Of a stretch of DNA of 64,000 bases, positions 1-11,000 are shown piece after piece (the first letter of the stretch is position 1; the number at the start of each line of letters is the position of its first letter). A model generated the notes under the pieces. The model worked only from the letters and a program-made list of their open reading frames with translations. It was not told where the DNA came from and did no database searches. The position numbers and the translations under genes are program-made. The stretch spans positions 40,759,576-40,823,575 of the forward strand of contig NC_056036.1 in NCBI RefSeq assembly GCF_004379255.2, in the 5' to 3' direction. This DNA is from Salvia splendens (lineage: Eukaryota; Streptophyta; Magnoliopsida; Lamiales; Lamiaceae).

Positions 1-1089
1 AGCCTACAGGGCATTTTGCCCTGAAGGGAGACCGTGCACCGGGGAGGAGGTTCGGAAGTGCTGGGACCGAATCAGGTCTGGCGTCTCTCGATTTTCGGGT
101 TTGTACGCCAACGCCCTCCGCATGCAGACCAGTGGCCAAACAGAGGAAGACTGCAGGAGGATTGCGGAGAGAGCCTACCCCGATCTGCAGAAGAAGTACT
201 ATGAGTTCACCTACTGGAACTGCTAGGTTGTGCTCAACGAGTCGGAGAAATTCCGGGCAGGCGTCGACGCTGGCTGGCCAAAGAGGCAGAAACTGAACTA
301 TACCGGAGATTATAGCGGCAGCAGCGGTGGTTCGACAGACCTCCCCGAGACGGCCCAGGAGGTCCCGACTCCTCGTTCGTTCGGTCGCCGACCTCGCCCG
401 GTTGGCCAAAAGCGGGTGCAACAGGTTGCGAGGGGGGCACCCCGAGTTCCCAGGGGGTCCATTCGACATCCCCCCTCGGCGGGTCTACCGAGGAGCTCAA
501 ATTCTTAGCGCGCCAACAAACGCGCGCTCAAATGGTGAAGACCTTAGCCGACTTCCAAGCGGCGGTGGACCCCGAGGTGAAGGATTTTCTTCGTGTATTG
601 CTCCAGAGCCAGCGTGAAGAATTGGAGGCGATGAGGAGGGACACCGGCGGGAATAGCCGCGGCGTAGGTGGCGACGGAGGCGGCGGCGACGACGGTGAAG
701 AAGCGCTGGGCGACGACGGAGACGAGGACGGCGGCGAGGAGTGATTTTGTTTTACTTTTTTAAATTAATGTACATTTTAATTTTTGTACTTTTTTTTAAA
801 TTATTGTACTTTTTTTTAAAAAATTAATGTACTTTTTAAGTTTTAATATTATTATTCGAATTTTCCGTATTTTTCTCGTAAATTAAATTCCGTATGTTGA
901 TATGAGTGTAAATTAAATTATATAATTGTTATTAGTGATGTGGATAGGTAGTGTGAAGGCTATGTGAGGGCTATTTGATGTCCAGTTGATATGGCAAGCT
1001 GATGTGGCAGGAGAATTGTAGTGCTGATGATGTGGCAGTGTGAAGGTTATGTGAGGGCTATTTGACGTCCAGTCTTACTGGAGATGCTC
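1..1089 (+). mobile_element. PIF/Harbinger element, right part with Myb-like ORF
   Basis: This is the right end of a PIF/Harbinger-type DNA transposon whose left part lies outside the window. It ends with ACTGGAGATGCTC at 1089, the inverse of the GAGCATCTCC terminus seen in the next element, followed by TGA, a degraded form of the usual 3-bp TWA duplication. From about 820 to 1089 the sequence closely matches, in reverse complement, the left end of the element at 1302-2797: T-rich tracts, TTTCCGTATTT, ATATAATTGTTATTAG, GATGTGGCAG. The two copies therefore belong to one family. The remainder holds a broken Myb-like accessory ORF. Confidence 0.75.
2..744 (+). pseudogene. Harbinger Myb-like accessory ORF (ORF1), broken
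   Basis: This is the 3' part of a Harbinger ORF1, the Myb/trihelix-like DNA-binding partner of the transposase, often annotated in plants as a NAM-associated or glutathione S-transferase T3-like protein. Frame 2 reads through FCPEGRPCTGEEVRKCW, then YANALRMQTSG and AYPDLQKKYYEF, typical of the family. It meets TAG at 224-226, where Trp is likely (TGG to TAG). It then continues to about 470, where the frame shifts to the one ending at 744 (MVKTLADFQAAVDPEVKDFL, then a Gly/Asp/Glu-rich tail). One nonsense change and one frameshift make it non-functional as read. The family assignment is from recognition, not a search. Confidence 0.7.
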
Positions 1090-1301
1090 TGATAGTCAAG
1101 ACATCTTCTCTTGTTCAAAACGAACAAGAAACTTCATCCTTGTTTGTTAAAAATTATCAAGCCAATGACCTACACGATTAAACTAACATCTAGTGAATAA
1201 ATTTTTTTTATAAAGCACTAGTACATTAAATACAAGGAAAAAACTGTAATTTAATTCACATGAAATAGTTGAACTACCCCATAAACCTAAACATCTACTA
1301 A

Positions 1302-2797
1302 GAGCATCTCCAATGGTTCTGGACATGCAATAGCCCTCCCATAGACTTCTCACTGCCACATCATCTGCACTAAAATCCTCCTGCCACATCATCTGGAAAT
1401 GCAACTGGACATGCAATAGCCCTCCCATAGCCTACCCACATTACTAATAACAATTATATAATTTAATTTACAGACGTAGCAACATACAGAATTTAATTTA
1501 TGAGACAAATACGGAAAAATTGAATAATACTATTAAAATTTTTAAAAAGTACAATAATATAAAAAAAAGTACATTAATTTAAAAAAAGTACAAAAACTTA
1601 AAAGTACATTTAAAAAATTACATAATTAAAATAAAACTAACGCCTTGCAATCCTCCGCGCCCACAACTCTTCAATTAAATCCTTTTGGAATCGAATATGA
1701 GCATCCGTTTGACGCATGTCGGCATGTGCTTGGGGGAGGACTTCTTTATCGTGAGGTACCCCACCTCGTACGTTGGCGGCGACGACGCCGTGGCTTGGAC
1801 CTGCTTCATTATCGTCGTTGGCCCAATTAGTCAGTTGTACACCTTCATCTTCGACAATCATGTTGTGCATGATAATACAAGCATACATTATATCAGCAAT
1901 GCAGTCGACATGCCACAAACGCGTTGGTCCCTTAGCTGCAGCCCATCGAGCCTGAAGCACACCAAATGCGCGCTCAACGTCCTTTCGCGCTGACTCCTGC
2001 CGCGTCGCAATGTAGGCCTTCTTCGCATCTGATGCGTAGCGTCTTCACAAAGACTGGCCACCTAGGGTATATCCCATCCGCCAAGTAGTAGCCCATATTA
2101 TGCTGGTTGCCGTTGGCGACAAAACTGATAGCCGCATCGTGTCTGAAGCAGAAATACAGATATCGATGCTCCAAAGCGTTAACAATACGCATAAACACGT
2201 CCCGCCTCATCCTAAAACGACGCCTGAAATGGTTGGCGTTAAAACGCGGCTCCTCTGCGAAGTAATCTGTGAACAGGTGCTGATGTGCAGTTACATGATC
2301 ACGATCAACCACTTGTCGATGATGGACAACTGGTCGTGGGTGAGGTACCGTCGGCTGCATATAACTCTCCAACCATCGATCAACCTCACCGTTCGTATAG
2401 GCATCTAGCTCTTCGTTCATCATACGCTCGTACTCATCAGCATCCCCACCACCACCACCACCACCATCGGCATTACTCATTTCTCGTTGTTGATCTTGTA
2501 CAAAAATTAAGATAGAGAGAGTACTCGTTAATACAAGTGGTGCGAATGAAAATGGCGTCCAAAGCGCGTATATATAGTGTTTCGATTTTTTTTTTAAAAA
2601 AATAAAATTCTGCCGCCGGTCTGACGCCAATTCGGAGCTTACAATGACGCCGTGAGAATCGGCGTCATACCAAGAATCGGCGTAGGCACGCCGATTTTGA
2701 CGCCGGTTTCGCTGACGCCGGCTGCAATGGTTCGGCGTCAGCACGGCGTCCGCGAAAAATCGGTGTGCCTACGCTGACGCCGCCATTGGAGATGCTC
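1302..2797 (-). mobile_element. PIF/Harbinger element, internally deleted
   Basis: A complete element by its ends. The 15-bp terminal inverted repeat GAGCATCTCCAATGG (1302-1316) is matched exactly by its complement at 2783-2797, and both sides carry TAA (1299-1301 and 2798-2800), the 3-bp target duplication of this superfamily. It holds only a truncated transposase on the minus strand and no Myb-like ORF. Its left 320 bp match the right end of the copy at 1-1089. Ends this well preserved could still be mobilised in trans. Confidence 0.9.
1637..2480 (-). pseudogene. Harbinger DDE transposase, catalytic core deleted
   Basis: Read from ATG at 2480 on the minus strand. The N-terminal part has a poly-Gly run (GGT repeats) and the FRRRFRMRRDVFMRIVNALEH block, homologous to residues 75-93 of the intact transposase at 17920-19206. 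It then jumps directly to ISFVANGNQHNMGYYLADG, homologous to residues 268-285. The deleted stretch carries the first two catalytic aspartates (equivalents of D194 and D247). A frameshift near 2.0 kb separates the C-terminal part (ARWAAAKGPTRLWHVDCIAD, HNMIVEDEG), which ends at 1637. Missing two of three catalytic acids, it cannot encode an active nuclease. Confidence 0.85.
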
Positions 2798-2800
2798 TAA

Positions 2801-3359
2801 CAATGGTTTCACTGAATCCGATGACATGAATTGTTGCTCTTTGGTATGCCACTAGTGGTTTGTCGTCGAGGGAAAGAGTCTCCGCCGCCTCACTCTGAAA
2901 CATTGTCTCTTAAGTGGTGCCTCGCCTCGTTTCCATCAATGTCATTGAATTTGAATAGTAATAGGATTATTTGAAAATTGATATTTAGACTCGAAATCCA
3001 TAGATCTACCGCGCCATTCATACAAGTTAATATATGCACTATTTGAGTTGCCTTGCTTGAGAGGTTTTTCGTACATTTAGCGCGTTAATTAAAAAAAATC
3101 AAGAGCATTAGCAATAGGAACATCCAAGCCACAATCCATCCACATACCAAAAGAAATTGATAAATTGTTGGGTAGTTGATTTTAATTTGTCACGTTAAAG
3201 AAATTGAATGTTGATTTTAACATAACGTAGTTGAGAAATTGAATGTCACGTCAAAGAAACTGAATGTTGATTCCAGTCAGGTAGTCTCTCTCTACCCTCT
3301 TACGCCCAACGTTCCAAGCAGTGGCCGCCCCACCCATCGCCGCTGCCCTCTCACGCCAA
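2801..3359. other. Spacer without recognisable genes
   Basis: Low-complexity AT-rich spacer between the Harbinger copy and the SINE-like repeat. There is a short local duplication around GAAATTGAATGT(C/T)AC at 3190-3265. No open reading frame, RNA gene or element end could be supported. Confidence 0.5.
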
Positions 3360-3739
3360 ATCCGCCATCTTGGAGGTTAAGTGGTTGAGGAGGGAGGCAA
3401 GGATACCGCGCTATCCTGGAGGTCACGTGTTCGACCCCTGAGGGGCGCATCTTGAGGATTAATTTCCCCTGGGGCTTATGGATTCACTTGCCTGAACCCA
3501 GGCATCGGGGGAGTGATCTGGACCCAGGTATCGGGGGAGGCTGGTGGCCTGGACCCGTGCCAGGGGAAGGAAAAAGCTGGACCCCTGCTAGGGGAAGGTA
3601 GGTGGACATGTTGGTTCCCACATTGGCAACGAAGCGCAGCTCGGTGGTAAGACGCTTCACCTCCGACCGTTAGGTCAGGGGGTCCGAGTCACTTCGGGGG
3701 TAGATGGTGAACCATCGTCGATCCTCCTTTAAAAAAAAA
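3360..3739 (+). mobile_element. SINE-like retroposon with two tRNA-like promoters
   Basis: GC-rich island in AT-rich DNA ending in an A run (3731-3739). It has two pol III-like promoter pairs. The first has an A-box-like TTAAGTGGTTGAGG at 3377-3390 and a B-box-like GTTCGACCC at 3429-3437. The second has AGCTCGGTGGTAAGACGC at 3639-3656 and GGTCCGAGTC at 3681-3690, spaced like the arms of a tRNA. Between them are repeated GGACCC(A/G)G(G/T)...GGGG motifs. The layout fits a dimeric tRNA-derived SINE. The target duplication could not be defined, so the left edge is approximate. Confidence 0.5.
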
Positions 3740-3797
3740 TCGGCCAAGCAGTTTTAAAAAAAGGATTTTTTTAAAATTGGGACTCGATAACTGGGTA

Positions 3798-4797
3798 CTC
3801 CCTCCGTTCCATCATAGTTGAGTCATTTTTTCATTTCGGAAAATTCTCTTATGGTTGAGTCATTTCCATGTATCAAACTTTTTCTCTCCCTTACTTTATT
3901 TACTTTTGTACTTTATTCTCTCTACCTTTTCTCTTTCTTACTTTTTTTATATATTTATTTAAGAGGGAACCTCTTTTTAGGTCCACAAACTTTGACAAAT
4001 TATTATTTTAGGTTCATGAACTTTAAAAATATCATTTCAGGTTCATCAACTACAGGTTAATATCATTTGAGGTATTTTGAACTTTTTTCTGGATGAAAAT
4101 GTCCTTAAGGCCTTCAAAGGGCAATTTGGGCTATTATTTCGCCACTTTTCTTGCGCCAGAGACCTATAGTCCAACAATTTTTAACGGCAACTTTTTATAT
4201 TTAAATTTAATTTGGATGGTAATTGATCTCATTCTGAAATTCATATAAATAATACTCCGAATGACAATCCAAATCAATAGATATCTAATTTCAAAACAAA
4301 TAAACTAAATATAATTCACAAATCACCTATAATAAGTTCTTACAGTTTAGATTAAAAAAATAAAATAAAGTATCTAAGTCCTAATTAACTATCCTTATAT
4401 AATTGGTCATCTAATAATTGAAAAATGTACTATTTTTTCACGGCAAATTTTAATTATATGTAAATTCAATTTGGATGGTAATTGAATTAAACAGTAGTAA
4501 AAAAAGTTGTTGGACTCTAGGTGTTTGACGCAAAATGAGCGGCGAAATAATTGTTCAAATTGCCATTTGAAGGCCTTAAGGGCATTTTCGTCCGAAAAAG
4601 TTCAAATACCTCAAATCATATTAACTTATAGTTGACGGATCTAAAATGATATTTTCAAAGTTCACGGACCTAAAATGATACTTCGGCAAAGTTCGTGGAC
4701 CTAAAAAGATGTTCCCTCTTTATTTAACGCACTCAACATTCCTTTCTTAAACTTCATGCCAAAAAGTTTCGCCTCGACTATGAGAGAACGGAGGGAG
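3798..4797. mobile_element. Stowaway (Tc1/mariner-type) MITE, carrying a nested insertion
   Basis: The terminal repeat CTCCCTCCGTTCCATCATAG at 3798 is mirrored by CTATGAGAGAACGGAGGGAG ending at 4797. TA lies on both sides (3796-3797 and 4798-4799), the Stowaway target duplication. The element proper is only about 240 bp. The other 756 bp, plus one copy of a 9-bp duplication, come from the Mutator-like element inserted inside it. Confidence 0.88.
3963..4718. mobile_element. Mutator-like long-TIR MITE nested in Stowaway
   Basis: Non-coding element with terminal inverted repeats of roughly 170-190 bp. The left side starts GAGGGAACCTCTTTTTAGGT and the right side ends with the near-perfect complement (ACCTAAAAAGATGTTCCCTC at 4718). 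The target duplication TTTATTTAA is exact and 9 bp long (3954-3962 and 4719-4727), the Mutator hallmark. The arms also share the GGTTCATGAACTTT-like and CCTTAAGG(C/G)CATTTT-like blocks. No transposase is present, so it is non-autonomous. Confidence 0.9.
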
Positions 4798-5191
4798 TAC
4801 TAGATTGAATTTTCTTATCGGGTATCAGGTAGTTGTTTTTGAGATTTTTGGGTTTGGGTACTTGAAATCTTCGGATTGGGTCCTTGAGTCTTAGACCATC
4901 CACTACGCTGTCTCTATACTATCCCTTAACTACTATTTGACCACAATTTGAGGGCCCCACTGTCCTTTTTTCCTCCATCCCTTAACTAAGGGACGGAACC
5001 TGCAACGCTCCGTCCCTTAACCGTCCCTTAATTACTATTCATTCAATTTCATTTTTTATTTTTTCTACAACCCAATTAAATTTAAACAAACACAATTCAT
5101 TAAAATTAAAACAACAGTACAACTTAAACTTAAAAAAAAAAAAGAAAAACAAACATAATTAAAATTCTAAAAAAATAAAAAATGACATAAT

Positions 5192-6432
5192 TTAATCTTC
5201 TCCGCCAAAGTTTTCCCAAATGTGCTCAATTAGATCCTCTTGGAGTTGGGTGTGGGCGCTAGAGTCGCGTGTCCTTGCCCGAATAGCCAACCGTTCTTGT
5301 ATAGACGGATGCGCTCCACTTCGCGGTGGACTACTTGCGGTTGAGCTTCCGGGAGATTCGGGGTCGAACCAATTTCCCGCATCGGGTCCTTCGTCTCGGA
5401 AAATCATGTTGTGCAAGATTATGCATGTATACATGATGTCGACCATGCTCTCCGTGAACCAGGAACGAGCCGGGGCTTTGATGATGTTGAAGTGCGCTTG
5501 GAGAACCCCGAACGCCTTCTCCACATCCTTGCGCGCAGCCTCCTGCTTCTGCGCAAAAAGAGGCTGCTTTGGGTTCGTAGGCCTGTTGCACGTCTTCACG
5601 AAGGTCGGCCACTTCGGGTAGATGCCGTCGGCGAGATAGTACCCCATTTTATACAGCCGGTTGTTGGCGACGAAGTTGATGGCCGGCGCTTTACCATCCA
5701 AAACTTCGGTAAAGAGATCGGACTGGTGGAGCACGTTTACGTCGTTGTTCGAGCCAGAGACCCCAAAGTACGCGTGCCAGATCCAAAGCCGGTAGTCGGC
5801 AACGGCCTCGAGTACAACGGTTGGGTGGGTGCCTTTGTGGCCGCTCCTGTAGGACCCCCTCCAAGCCACCAGACAATTCTTCCATTGCCAGTGCATGCAA
5901 TCTACACTGCCAAGCATCCCGGGGAATCCGTGCACTTGTTCGTGCAGGTTGAGGAGGAACTGACAATCGTCCGTGCTTGGCCTCCGGAGAAATTCGTCAC
6001 TGAAGGCTGCCCGGACGCCTCTGCAGAAGTTGAGCAAGCACATGCGCCCAGTGGTGTCTTCGATGTGGAAGTATTCGTCGAATATGTCGGCCGTTTGTCC
6101 AGTCGCAAGTTGACGGATGGCTGCAGTACATTTTCTGCAGCGTCGTGTGGCTGGGACGGCCGACCGCGTCGAACCCTTCTCGGAAGAACTCTTCGGGGGC
6201 CGCGCAAAGTATTCGCTATGTGGAGAAATAGCGGTTTACTCATGCGGAAACGGCGACAGAAGTAGGTATCTCCCCAAATCGGGTTATCGCAGAAGTAGTC
6301 GCGTACTAACCGTGCGACGGCTTCCTCCCGGTTCCGATTGATGTACTTCCGGGAGCGTAGTGGGGGTGGCGCGGCTTCCTCCGCCTCTCGTCGTCGATAT
6401 TCTTCAAGTGATTGTTCCATTAATTGACGCAT
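5192..6432 (-). pseudogene. Harbinger DDE transposase, two frameshifts
   Basis: Starts at ATG 6432 (minus strand). The N-terminal part has EEYRRREAEEAAPPP and FCRRFRMSKPLFLHIANTL, aligning with residues 20-93 of the intact protein at 17920-19206. The frame shifts near 6200 and again near 6130. From about 6130 to the stop at 5192 the reading is continuous and contains all three catalytic acids in their motifs: SVDCMHWQW, SNNDVNVL and RKDVEKAFG. The C-terminal tail ends EDLIEHIWENFGGED. Undoing the shifts would give a length close to the intact 428-aa copy. As it stands it makes no full transposase. Confidence 0.88.
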
Positions 6433-6545
6433 TTGCTCAAAAGGATCAATTTGTTTGAGTTGATTTAAGATGGAAATTGAAGTGATAGAGATGATTTGAG
6501 AGAAATAGATGTGTGTTTGTGTGTGAAATGAGTATGCAATAAGAT

Positions 6546-6553
6546 TATTTATA
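6546..6553 (-). promoter_or_regulatory. TATA box of the decayed Harbinger transposase
   Basis: TATAAATA on the minus strand, about 115 bp upstream of the transposase ATG at 6432. The intact element at 17465-19489 has the same motif at a similar distance from its ATG, which supports a conserved promoter. Confidence 0.5.
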
Positions 6554-6949
6554 GAGTAAATAAATAAATAAAATTTAAAAAAAAGAAAATAAAAAATTAA
6601 CGGTAACATTACCGTTTGAATTTTTTTTTTATTAAAATTCGATTTTTTTTAAAAATCGATTTTTAAAAAAAAATGAATTATTGCGTCATCCGTGACGACG
6701 CCCACTCGCTGGCCAGCGAGTGGGCGTCACGCATGCATCGGGGGCGTGGCCACGTCGCCCGGGCGCGTGACGGGCCGGCGCGTCCCTTGTCCGGCGGATG
6801 CGGGCTACGGGACGGGCTTGAGACGGGCTACGGGACGGGATGAGGGTTGCAACGCGTCCCGCGGCGGAACCGTCCCTCCGGGACGGAACGCGAGCCGCGC
6901 TCGGGACGCGTAGTGGATGCTCTTACATTTTCAGCTATTTTGTAGATTT

Positions 6950-8050
6950 GTCATTTGACTAATAATCGCTATAGGAGTATAGGGTATTATCCCTTCCATT
7001 TTCTCTCATTTTCAGAGAGTAATCTTCACGTGGAAAATCAGGTTCGCACACTCCCAATCCTCTTCTCCTCCACCTCTGCTATTTACCCACATTTGTTTGT
7101 TTGTTTTTTTCTCAAAACCTTTTATGTCTCCTCACTACTTTACTTCTTGAATTTGTATCATGTTTGACGATTCTGAATTTCGTTTCTGGTAACCTTTCGT
7201 TGACTTTTCACTCTATATACATATCACTTGCCAATCCAGATTCACCGAATTTGAACGCCAATTTCTTTTGAAATTATTATTACCTAATGTGAATGAACTA
7301 GCGCCATTGGGGGTTTAGATTTCCATGAATGAACGTAGAGCTGAATTGCTCTTCTAGTGTGATAGATTTTACTTATTTTTGAGCAATACTGGAGTTTTCT
7401 AGCTGTGTTGTGGTGTTATTATGTCACGTGGCCTTCTTTTCGTTGGTCTCTCAGTGGCATTGTTGTGTGCAGTTTACTGATTTGGAATTGGAAATTTGGT
7501 TGGGGAGAATGAACCGTATTTTCGCACATTGCTTATAATTGACATTACACGCTTTGAACTTGTTTATGTTATGCTTTGTGTGGTGTTGACGCAATTTGCA
7601 CTGATTATTTTGGAAATGGTGTTATAGACCTAAAGGGTAGAAGAATGTTGAAACACTTGAGCTGAAACCCCTTCTAGGTATTGTGAAGTGTATGATACTG
7701 TTTCCTGTTCAGCTATCTGGTAGCCAAAATGATAATATTTTATAGGAAAGTGAACAGTCAGTTGCTATTTCTTTCACCCCATGTAAAACGAAGAAAACAT
7801 GGTATCTTGTTGTAAGTTTAATTACTCAGCTACTCATAATTCTTTTATAGGATAGATTTTCTAATGCAGTCTTTAATGTATAAGAATCAGTGTTTTGCGT
7901 GTATTATAACTCTTTATGGTTATTTGAACAACATCAGAATATTGGTTTTTCTTTTAGGTGCTAATCTGAAGCATCTAGCAAATCGAGCCTTTTCTATGGT
8001 GTCCATAAGCCCAAAGAGGACGTATTGAGCACGTGTATGGTACCTTGCAA
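6950..8050 (+). other. Probable promoter, 5' leader exon and first intron of the gene at 8051
   Basis: A leader exon may end near 7040 (AAAATCAG followed by GTTCGC). The next acceptor is TTTTAG at 7952-7957, giving an exon from 7958 that contains the proposed start at 8051. If so, the mRNA has two upstream AUGs: a 10-codon uORF at 7996-8028, and an out-of-frame AUG at 8037 that overlaps the main start. Either the leader differs from this reading or initiation is leaky. Confidence 0.4.
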
Positions 8051-11000
8051 ATGGCAGAATACGCAGCCATTCCACCCCATGTCAAGCTGCAAGTTCGTGG
8101 CACTCTCTTAGAAGAGTGGTCTTGTCTGCCAAAAGTTCCTTATCACCCCGCCAAAAGGTTTGACCTTCTTACCCATAGCTTGATGTCTTATATGATAATC
8201 AACATCATGGTAGCGAGTTGGAAGGATGAACCTCATTTTTACAAGTATAACAATAATGATTACTTAAATTTTATTCTTATTGTGATCTCGTTGAACTGGC
8301 TTAAAACTATAAAATAGATCTTAGATGCCGGGGTTACTTTCAGGCAAGTACTATGTAGTTTCTCTCCAATGTATAACGAGAAGAATGAGAACCAGAACTG
8401 AGAAAGTTCAAGACAACAAAGCTAAAAGAAGAACAAAAAGAAGGAAGAACAATGGGACTGCATAAGATGACTTATGGCCTTATGGGCTTGAATGCATATA
8501 ATTTCAAATATTACTGTTATTTAGCAGGGGCAAATAAAGACTATTATATCTGTCGTATTATATAATTACTGTTGATCTTGATACTTTTTATATTTGCTTC
8601 GGTCTTGTCAGTCTTTCAGCCAACCTAGCCAACTCTGCACATTAAGCCCTTCAACTTTATACACTTAGTTCTTAATTCTTATTATGCTGATTAAATTCAT
8701 CACCTGCTTTAGTTTTACCTTGTCCGGTGTATATGTTCTTTTCTAGAAGTCATATTTTCCACTTGACCTTTAACAATCATAGTAATGACGTAGTGCATGC
8801 AAGTTATGCCTCACAAAAATCAATAAACTTGATCTCCTTGCAATCATAGTAGTAGTGTAATATCTGCAGGTTTGTGGCTGCATTCCAAAAGAGTAAACAT
8901 TTAAAATACTAGGTTTTCCATAAAGATCTTAAACTTTTTTAAGCAAGGAGGCTCACTGTTGCTTAATTGAACTGCTCAGTTTGTCTCTTAATTTCCACTG
9001 CAGGGGCTTTCCTATTGGAAGTAAAAAAGTTAGTACGCTGTCTTCCTGCAGAATCATTGCACCTCAAAAAAAAATCCTCAATGGAAGTCCAAGGCGGAAG
9101 ACTACCAGGTGCTATTGCTCGAATGCCCTAGCCAACGTTGGTGCTGTAGCTGCAGCTGCAACTACTTCAGACTGGGTCCCATTCATTGATCAAGTCCTCC
9201 TTTTGGCAAGTATTAGCCTTACATATATGGCTGGAGTAGTTCCTCAGGAGAAATATCCATTTAATACTCAAACAAGTGTGCCACCTTTTGACGTGATCCC
9301 TGAAAGCTCTTCCTCCTCGGGTAGGTAAGGAAGGTTAGTGGATGACATATCATCACAGTTTGACGAGTATCGATATGTATAAGATGATAGAAGCACCTTA
9401 TTCATTGAAATTATAAGTTCTATTTTTGAGGTACTGTTTTATTCAATTGCAGTTCAGCGACAAATGATGATGAGGTTTGGTTGCAGTTTGCCTGGGATGT
9501 TGTAAGAGGCAAGCTAATGGATTCATTATCAACTCTTAGTGATGGGGTAAATCCTAGTGAAAACAGTGGGAAACTTGAACTAAACCAGGCAACACAGCCT
9601 TCAAGCTTGTATGCTGTTTCTGAAGGTCCTAGAATAAGACTTCTCTGGAGATCATTTCAGTGGCTTGAAAAAGAGGTAAGCATTTTGCGTAGTGTTGCTT
9701 TAAATTTGTATTACTGCTTTCATAATCATCATATTGTATAGTTTAGAGCTTAAGCTTTTCTTCTGAAGTAATGGTAGAAGGTAAGCATTGGAAGTGTGAG
9801 AAGGGACCTTTTAGATTTACTTCTTCCCCACTATCTTAGCACCCATAGAGCATGTACCCGTCCTTGAAAATAAAGAAAAAGGTTTATCCAAGCTACATTG
9901 TTTTTCTTTCCTTTCTATGCCACTATTTCTATATCGTTTTACCTTCACCACTAAAAAAATTGAAATTTGGCCTTCAGGTGACCAATATTTCTGTGAACGC
10001 TGCTGAAAAGTCTGGAAATGACTTTTTGGCTGTCTTTGCTGAAACTGTTCAAAACTGCTGCCGCCCTCTATTCATGGCATGGCTTGAAGAGGAGATTCGC
10101 CTCATCTCGAGAAACCCTGACAAAGTATCTTTATGTGATGTTTCCCCTACAAGTTGTATAAAGTACATGAAATGAATTAAGATGTATTCCATTACTATAA
10201 TTTCTTTAATGTTCTCTCTGTCAGGACCTTCTTTCTTTGGCCGAAAGTAAGCTGAATAGATATGACAGCATATTTCAAAATATCAGAAAGTCAGGCAAGG
10301 AGGATCTATATGCAGAATTGGTATATGCCCTTAAATTTGGGTTTTCCAGGTAAAAGGAGCATAATTATGTTTGAGAGCAATTTTGTCGCTCCTTCGCTTT
10401 GTATTTTTTGCCAACTCATTTCTTCACTTTGGTTGCATTTCACTTTTAACTCATATAATATTGTTCCTCCCAGAATCTTCCATTCTCTGTACTTGATTAG
10501 TATCTTGTTTAGATCCACTGAATGGATTAATGAATGACTGAGAAGATGCACCAAAATAAATAACCTAAAGATATTATGATGGTGTAAGACGAGAAAGCCT
10601 TTCTTGAAGGAATTACAACGTATTGGGACCTTCAGAATCTTCCATGAGTGCGCCAAAATATGAGATCTGTAAAACCTGCATTCGAAAGGGAGGGCACGAC
10701 TTCCGAATCCATACTAGGGCTTGGATTAAAGAATAAGGAAAGAAGTTAGGGGAATGAATTGAACATGCGCTGCAAGGAGCAACTTATATAAACAAAACAT
10801 ACATAAAGTATATGAGTATGACCATGGCCAAAAAAAAACCCCAATGTACCTCTACTTATGCATTGACAGGAAAGGTGGCTACTATAACTCTACCTTGTTC
10901 ATCCAACATGGAGTAGCCATATTAGAAGATTTGCTGATCGCATTAGCAGATGGCAGTGCAAGCATGTACTTGGAGCTTATATCTGTGGATAGTAGCTTGT

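Larger units (their letters stand above)
4894..6922 (-). mobile_element. PIF/Harbinger element with decayed transposase
   Basis: The ends are GACCATCCACTACGC at 4894 and the complement of GAGCATCCACTACGC ending at 6922, flanked by TTA on both sides (4891-4893 and 6923-6925). At 2029 bp it is nearly the same size as the intact element at 17465-19489 and has the same design: one transposase ORF on one strand, a TATA box and no Myb-like ORF. The right 200 bp are GC-rich, in contrast to the AT-rich surroundings. Confidence 0.92.

Noticed and set aside
1685..2408. Plus-strand ORFs of about 102 aa
   Set aside because: Shadows of the minus-strand transposase remnant.
3636..3700. A genuine tRNA gene
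   Set aside because: A- and B-box-like sequences are present but the cloverleaf arms do not pair convincingly and the context is a retroposon with an A tail.
5411..6265. 284-aa plus-strand ORF
   Set aside because: It is the antisense shadow of the Harbinger transposase; composition follows the coding strand on the other side.
10306..10656. 116-aa minus-strand ORF
   Set aside because: Lies over an exon-intron junction of the plus-strand gene; AT-rich chance ORF.
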